Assembly (NCBI GenBank): GCA_025642075.2
Contig: JAODUO010000048.1
Span: 444,001 to 508,000, forward strand
Source: Ridgeia piscesae
Lineage: Eukaryota; Annelida; Polychaeta; Sabellida; Siboglinidae
Length of the DNA stretch: 64,000 bases
Direction: 5' to 3'
Part shown: positions 58,401 to 64,000 of the stretch, in pieces
Layout: every line of letters starts with the position of its first letter
How positions within the stretch are numbered: position 1 is the stretch's first letter
Position numbers and translations under genes: made by a program
The notes under the pieces: generated by a model
What the model saw: only the letters and a program-made list of their open reading frames with translations
What the model was told of the DNA's origin: nothing
Databases searched by the model: none

Positions 58401-60653
58401 GAATGTGTGCTCGAGTTTCTTCGCCATCCTGTAGTTCTGCAGGATGTCAATGATACCGATGTAGAGGAAGATCCTCTCCCCGCGGTGGTTCCGTGCCGGG
58501 ATACCACCCGCTCTGAAAAACACCATAAGAACAGCATATTTAGACACAATGAAAATATGTAACACTTTAGAACCCATGACGTTAAAACAAAATACACTTC
58601 AATTGTCAACAGCAGATTCAGCAGGATATGTTTTGAAATGGTGTTAACTCGAATTATAGTTCACAGTTAATAAATGATATGCAAACGTTCTCTAATACAT
58701 TCCGTATACAGACATGTATACAATAATTTACGTCAAAACATGCAATATTGTCAATGTTTCTGCCAGTGTTTACCAATAGTATTGCCACTAGCATTTGGTG
58801 CTGTGTTAAAACACAAACATTTTTCCTGCTGGTACAGCTATTTAATGGCGGCATTTTATTATGAACTGTTCTCTGACCACTCCATAGTTGTAACTAGTTT
58901 ATGATGTGAGTTAGCCAACTTAGCTGTGGATGAAAAAGCGATCAGACTTTTTTTTACCAATTATGTTGTTGTAATTAGAAATTATTTATTTTCCCCATGT
59001 GGAAAGGGTAACTCAGCTAACTGATAATAACGGCAAATTAACCAACTGTCTTAATTTAAAGCAGAATCTTTTCACAGGTAACTTTTATAACAAGATGCAT
59101 ACTTTGAATCAGGATATTACGAAACCCACCGATAAATGTCAATCATTGTAGTATAATTTAACTTACTTTGGAGCATAATTGTCGATGATGAGTACGACAT
59201 TTTGACCTGTCAGCTACAGGTCGAAACGTAGTACTCATCATTGACAATTATGCTCCACAGTAAGTTAAATTATACTACAATAAACCATTCTTGGAGCCAA
59301 GAACAATATATTCAATAAATGTCAATCAGTTCTATAAATTACTAGCAAGGTAATACAATGCCTGTTTTTTTGCCATAAATAAAATACAACTTAACTACAG
59401 GAAGTCAAGAATGAAAAAAATCAATAAAAAAGAAAAACAGATCCCACATAGAAAGTGTTTGACAACACACAAAAAGGGCCGTTCTCACAAAAAGTGCATT
59501 ATTTATATTCATTCTAGTAAATGTCAAAATCAATAAATATCGTTTTCATGATTGATTTTGTGAAAATATCAATTTAACTCTTTAACCATAAATACAGTAA
59601 AACGTTTTTTGTATTATTATTTTAGTTCTGGTTTCTCTCGCCATGTGATTATACACTTTTTGCAAGAATAACCCATAAAATGAAACTAATACTGGTATAC
59701 CAGAAGCATAAAGAACTGAGCTGAATGGCTTACGAAGGAAGTTTGAATGTGAACACTTTGCAACTCTCTTTCAAGAAAATAAATATAACCTTAAAAAACC
59801 TTTGTCCCTGTTAAAAGAAATAAAATACAAGAAACATTAATATTTCATCACTTTAACATAAAACAGCAACTTTCAGATAAACAAACATGTGTAAGTTTAG
59901 TTAGTTCGTAAATTGTGTTTGTCCTGATGTAACTTTGAAGAGAAGCGTTCTGCATTAATGCAAGATATGTAAAATATCCCCAATTGATCTGTAGGCCATA
60001 GGACCTTGGAACAATTGCAAAATATGTGTGACATTATGGACATTTGATTTGTCCGTCTAACATATGGTACAAACCGTAAAACTGACGAAAGAACCATTAT
60101 GAAAGGTTGTAGATCGATCTCTGATTGCCTGATGCTGTAGATGTAAATCATCTATAGGGAAAATGTCAACGTACCCCAACATAGATGTCTGTTTAATCTA
60201 TTATAATTACATATATTTATAAAGTGTAATGTGTTCACGTGTGGGTGTAAGTCTCAACTTTCTAACATATCCTTACCTTATATAATAACACAACAGTGAC
60301 ACAGCAGGTCAGGTTTGTTACAATGTGAAAAGCAAACTATTATCACTATGAAATGTATTTTCATAAAGCTTCTAAACTAATAAAACACATAATTATTATC
60401 ATGTTAAAAGTCGTTGAGACAATAAAATGGTGGTATATCCTGCATACTTACGGAATATCTTCATCTTCGACTGCCAAAGGTTCTGTTGTTGCCTGAATAG
60501 ACTCCATTGCAGTCGAGTACTGTGCCAGGCGCTGTTTCATAGATCGGCCACGTGAAAACGCTGTAGAGACATACAAGAAGAGCATTACTTCAACATCCTC
60601 ATTAATATAAACATTTCATGCCAACAATCAAAACTTCCAAGTAGGATGTGATT

Positions 60654-60711
<58 letters not shown>

Positions 60712-63700
60712 ACTGCTACTGCTACTGCTACTACTACTAATAATAATAACTTTCCATAGCACCAATATCCTGAAGATCACAAACTCAAACGCATAACATC
60801 CAGTTTCAACTGCTCTACTGGCAATACTGCAATACTACAAGTTACTACACTGGCTAATTCCGGGAACAGACACCGTCCCTTTCTGCGTCAAAGAAAGACC
60901 ATGACAACTAAGTGATCATGTGGGGTGGGGGTGTCAACTAAACTAGAAATATCCAAACTAAAGCAAGAGCAGAAAAAATTAACACTGAAGCAGAAAATAA
61001 TCTGTATGTATGGAAGACATTGTTCTTGGTCACGTAGTGGTGTCACATGAGATGGCTCAGGTTTTGGCAGGATAATTTGGCTGTAGATGGCATATCCCTC
61101 GGCTGTGTTCATGGTAGGGGCGCTCTGTTTGATGTAAATGGCCTCCTTAATCACACATGACACCAGTACGTGACCAAAACTTATAGCTGATGGGTCGCAT
61201 CCTCGTATGTTTCACAAAATATGCTCCATAAAAGTTAGTAAATTAATTACAAAATAATTTGTATGTATATTAGATTTGTGCTCTGAAAGCAATGACAAAC
61301 AGTAGTAAAAAGATAGATAACCATTGAGGGAAGACGGGGGTGGTAAGCGACAGGACAGAGTGGAGAAGATGGGCCCAGAGGCGTGAGTAGGTAGGGTGAC
61401 TTACACCGAGCTCTGGCGGCCGCGTCTCCAGACGTGGTGCTCTCTTTCTGCGAGGGCCCCACACCAGTGCTGACACTTGTCGTGCTGGCGGCACCGCAGC
61501 TGGCTGCGCTGTCCCCAGCCAGGTCTCCCGCCTGGTTCTACGGCAGACACAACCCACGTCATGACACAAATGCAATTTGTGATGGAAGTTGAAGAATCTC
61601 ACAACTTGACGTGTTACAATGTGTCAACTTGACACGTCAAGCTGGGGCACCAGACGTGGTCTAAACAATGTAGTAGATCTACAGTGTTCGGTAGTGCTGT
61701 ATTTTCAAAATTATTAATATACCAATCTTTTACAGAAAACACGCTGTGTGAGGATATATTTGCACAGCATGTCTGGTACACTTACTTTGTTACATTGTGT
61801 CTACTTTCATATACAGCGCATTCAAAAACGTCAATACAAAACCATACAACAAATACCCCCAATGCACGGCAGATACCGAAAGAAATCCAGTGACACAAGA
61901 TATGTATGTATGGGCAAACATCGAAAAGTATGCAGGCCTCTGGGTATTTACAAGGTTAATATCAACAATAGTGACGCACCTCAATTTCTTCTTTCTAAAT
62001 GCCACTGCAGCATATGACACCTCTTCAACTTCATCTACAGTAATGTGAGTAAAAGTATTATTGAGCTGGCATCATGCCGATAGGTTAAAAATAGAGAGAG
62101 GGAAAATTAACCTTGTCTTTGAGTGCTTGGTCCAGATTGTGAATGCCCACCAGCAGACTGTAGTCCATGATCTGAAAGCTCTGCAGGACCTGTATAAAGA
62201 CAAAGACGCATTCAATTCGTGTGCGTGCATGCGTGTGTGCATGCGTGTGTGTGTGTGTGCGTGCGTGTGCATGCATGAGTGTCAAACACACAATCATGCC
62301 GAGACTACAAACTGTTCCATGACCGATGTTCTTTATATGCATGAGTACATAAACAGCACAGGCTAGACGACAGATTTCAAATTTGCCTCTCTTAAGAGCA
62401 GCCATAACACAACCCACAACTCCGTCAAAAAGTTGAAGACATGTTAAATCTCATACAAAATGCAATCTAAACCAAATTTCTGATCATGTTCTATTTTCAA
62501 ACAAGACAACACACACACATATACTGAAATCTTCACACCAAACACTATACCAACATCAGATTTTCATTGGGATGTCGTTACCAGTAACATGCAAATGTAC
62601 AACTCATGCAATCTTACCCGACAATCCCGCTGCATTGTGTTTATCAGAGCGCTATATGTGTCGGCCTCCAGGTAAATGCCCTCGGGATGGTTGGCAAGGA
62701 AGTCGAGATCCTTTAACGTGGGACTATGTTTTGCCTTCTCGCGTTTCGAGGCTCGTCGCTTATAGCTGCTGCCCTTCAGATCGTACTTCTCATGCAGTCG
62801 TACAGACAATGGTAGCAGGTTGTTCATCACAATGAACCGGATGTTTTTCCCTCCGCACTGAAACCAGCCATGCAAACATGTTGGCAAGGGTGGTGGATCT
62901 CACTGTTTTTTTATTGTATGATTATTATTTCTAACAAAAATTCATGGGATCATTTGGTAGTTCACAAATGAGAGATACAAAGGTAATATTGACCAAGTAT
63001 CAGACCAACACTGTAGCATGCTCACATATGTGTGATTGTTTCAAACAACTTATTTACCATCTGTAATCAGTGAGAACCCTTACACGAGAAAGAGTTTTGA
63101 AAAAGGTTGCTACAGTAGAAATTGTGAAAATTTTGTACCCACTATGCCTACCATCTTGGTGGAAAACATTAACGTGACCCTATACATAGAACTATAATTA
63201 CATTATTCAAACCAATCAATTTTACATAAACTAAAAATTGTGAATCTTATTTATTTCAACTGAAGATCTGATTCTCCAAAGATTTAAAAAAATTGCAATT
63301 TATTTATTTAAACTGAAGATCTGAACATGAGAAAAAAACCACTGGAGAGCTAGCTACATGGGGTAACTTTCCAAAGGAGGGAAATTATTCTTTTCATGTA
63401 AATAAAAATCACTGAACTTACCTGATAGCAAAAAAGGCCGTAAAACTTTGGCAATAACGTCCTTGTATTCTGAACTAGATTCTACAACAAGAATGTAAGA
63501 ACATGTGATTCAACAGAGTCGCCAGTGAAACAAAAGTAGTGAGTGGCTCGTATTCTCTAGAGCTATGGTTACACAAACAAGTCTAGCACCAACATTGCAA
63601 CAACCATCTCTACACAGGCTAATTAAATGGTTTCCATTCTTTTTATTGTAAAATTATGTTATACGTATAAACTGTATAATATGGACTATATTTTCATGAT

Positions 63701-64000
63701 GGTTTTTTTGCTAAATAAAGATAAAGTTAAGTTTTGATATAGTGCAATATCAAGGGCTTAGGACTGCTCGTTGTCTCAGTGAAACAGTTCCCTGGCTGAC
63801 GCAATGACATCGGCTTGTTGTAATTGACAAGACGTGACAACACATACCATGTAGTAACCAGGCAGCAGCTTCTGTAGGAACTCAGCCTCTTTATGCTGCA
63901 GTGTTTTGATGATGAACTCCTCGTCATCTGTGATGTAGAATATGCTGCCGCTGGCTCCTGGGTTTGAGAGTTCTGTGAGTGGATCGTTGCACATTGACAG
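44428..64000 (-). CDS. PIP5K1: Phosphatidylinositol 4-phosphate 5-kinase type I (PIP5K1), 5'-truncated
   Basis: Makes PI(4,5)P2 from PI4P at membranes. Minus-strand exons: 63848-64000, 63422-63481, 62618-62857, 62112-62189, 61405-61537, 60452-60560, 58380-58512, 57262-57349, 54743-54856, 53845-54013, 50749-50945, 48276-48457 and probably 44428-44436; phases agree and give about 554 codons. Signatures in order: [34 protein letters not shown] (ATP-binding Lys), [41 protein letters not shown] (catalytic Asp), [27 protein letters not shown] (metal-binding Asp), then the type I specificity loop [14 protein letters not shown] and [12 protein letters not shown]. The Glu and paired Lys in that loop mark type I rather than type II. 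The tail is Ser/Pro-rich. Exon 1 and the N-terminus lie beyond 64000. The final exon is the least certain: acceptor TTTTGCAG at 44437 leads to only Q-K-stop. Confidence 0.93.
45366..45469. repeat. About 28-bp tandem repeat, 4 imperfect copies
   Basis: Units of GAGGATSTCWTAGGGTGACC followed by CTAATTG, some shortened, in the last PIP5K1 intron. A related GGGTCACCCT lies inverted at about 44975. Confidence 0.65.
45916..46425 (-). repeat. 42-bp minisatellite, about 12 copies
   Basis: The unit (start GATGCTCTATTTGTACACCA) repeats about 12 times in the last PIP5K1 intron. Because 42 is a multiple of three, the minus strand stays open through the array, giving a 14-residue repeat [14 protein letters not shown]. 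No start or domain supports translation. Confidence 0.95.
46488..46626. repeat. Tandem duplication of about 69 bp and degenerate relatives
   Basis: A segment starting CTTAGTTATATAGACTCAAT occurs twice in tandem with one internal change. Up to about 47000 the sequence continues with loosely related CCTATATGTACCTTC units, suggesting decayed members of the neighbouring minisatellite. Confidence 0.75.
49511..49561. repeat. 17-bp tandem repeat, 3 copies
   Basis: GTGTAGTGTCACTAACA is repeated three times in a PIP5K1 intergenic-like intron. Confidence 0.85.
50647..50701. repeat. CA dinucleotide microsatellite
   Basis: About 27 CA units, ending 48 bp from the PIP5K1 exon 50749-50945 on its intron side. 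Confidence 0.97.
55339..55409. repeat. GTCT tetranucleotide microsatellite
   Basis: About 17 uninterrupted GTCT units in a PIP5K1 intron. Confidence 0.97.
57384..58032. repeat. 25-bp minisatellite, about 26 copies, with 10-unit higher-order period
   Basis: The unit CACGATCTCATGTGTGCATA plus CACAA repeats about 26 times. Variant units (CAATCTC, TGCATGC, TGTATAC, GGTCTC) recur in the same order 250 bp apart (from about 57541 and 57791). It starts about 35 bp from the splice acceptor of PIP5K1 exon 57262-57349. All three plus-strand frames are open, which creates long artefact ORFs. Confidence 0.97.
58513..60451 (-). other. PIP5K1 intron with a hairpin element
   Basis: About 1.9 kb of AT-rich intron. 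Apart from the inverted repeat at 59145-59281 nothing else was recognised. Confidence 0.6.
59145..59281. mobile_element. 66-bp inverted repeat with 5-nt loop (small MITE-like element)
   Basis: Arms 59145-59210 and 59216-59281 are reverse complements with about six mismatches. The centre GACCTGT-CAGCT-ACAGGTC is perfect. It is AT-rich and non-coding, within a PIP5K1 intron. Confidence 0.85.
60657..60738 (-). repeat. CAG/CTG trinucleotide repeat
   Basis: Sixteen uninterrupted CTG units on the + strand (60662-60709) followed by mixed CTA/CTG and then ATA units. On the PIP5K1 sense strand this is (CAG)16 ending about 100 nt before the acceptor of exon 60452-60560. Confidence 0.97.
62220..62277. 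repeat. Imperfect GT/GCGT repeat
   Basis: A mixture of GTGTGT, GCGTGC and CATGC units immediately on the intron side of PIP5K1 exon 62112-62189. Confidence 0.85.

Overview
This is a stretch of animal nuclear DNA. All recognisable genes are split into short exons with GT..AG introns, AATAAA signals are present, and the introns are AT-rich and full of microsatellites, minisatellites, tRNA-derived SINE copies and palindromic elements. The gene content (KIF23, ABHD2, COX7C, PIP5K1), the exon style and the CORE-type SINEs fit a marine lophotrochozoan, most likely a mollusc. The species cannot be named from the sequence. There is no bacterial, viral or organellar content.

Layout. (1) 471-14989, + strand: 3' part of KIF23/MKLP1, the kinesin-6 subunit of centralspindlin, 18 exons, beginning inside the motor domain. 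(2) 16.56-25.5 kb, + strand: GC-rich promoter with a TATA box, then a complete seven-exon ABHD2 gene (serine hydrolase, about 418 aa). (3) 25.5-35.3 kb: gene-poor accessory region holding a dispersed repeat, a 90-bp AC tract, a 1.2-kb terminal-inverted-repeat element, AT microsatellites, then a CpG-containing promoter-like segment at 30.84 kb followed by a peculiar array of repeated mini-exon-like modules, a 12-bp acidic-coding repeat and an 18-bp in-frame repeat ORF. (4) 35.3-39.4 kb, + strand: two tandem COX7C genes (cytochrome c oxidase subunit 7C), each with two coding exons and a 3'UTR exon, each preceded by an NRF-1-like site. (5) 39.4-44.4 kb: mostly non-coding, with a near-perfect 83-bp-arm hairpin and weak candidate exons on both strands. 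(6) 44.4-64.0 kb, - strand: most of a type I phosphatidylinositol 4-phosphate 5-kinase gene (PIP5K1), whose 5' end is beyond the window. Its introns carry minisatellites and a CAG/CTG repeat.

The genes serve unrelated housekeeping roles (cytokinesis, lipid hydrolysis, respiration, PI(4,5)P2 synthesis); nothing suggests an operon or functional cluster. The items most worth a second look are a 40-bp minisatellite in KIF23 that is an amplified copy of the neighbouring exon end plus its splice donor (with the donor GT lost in every copy), the mini-exon module array at 31.3-32.4 kb, a single-base frameshift in a KIF23 exon, the COX7C tandem pair, and several long perfect or near-perfect hairpins.
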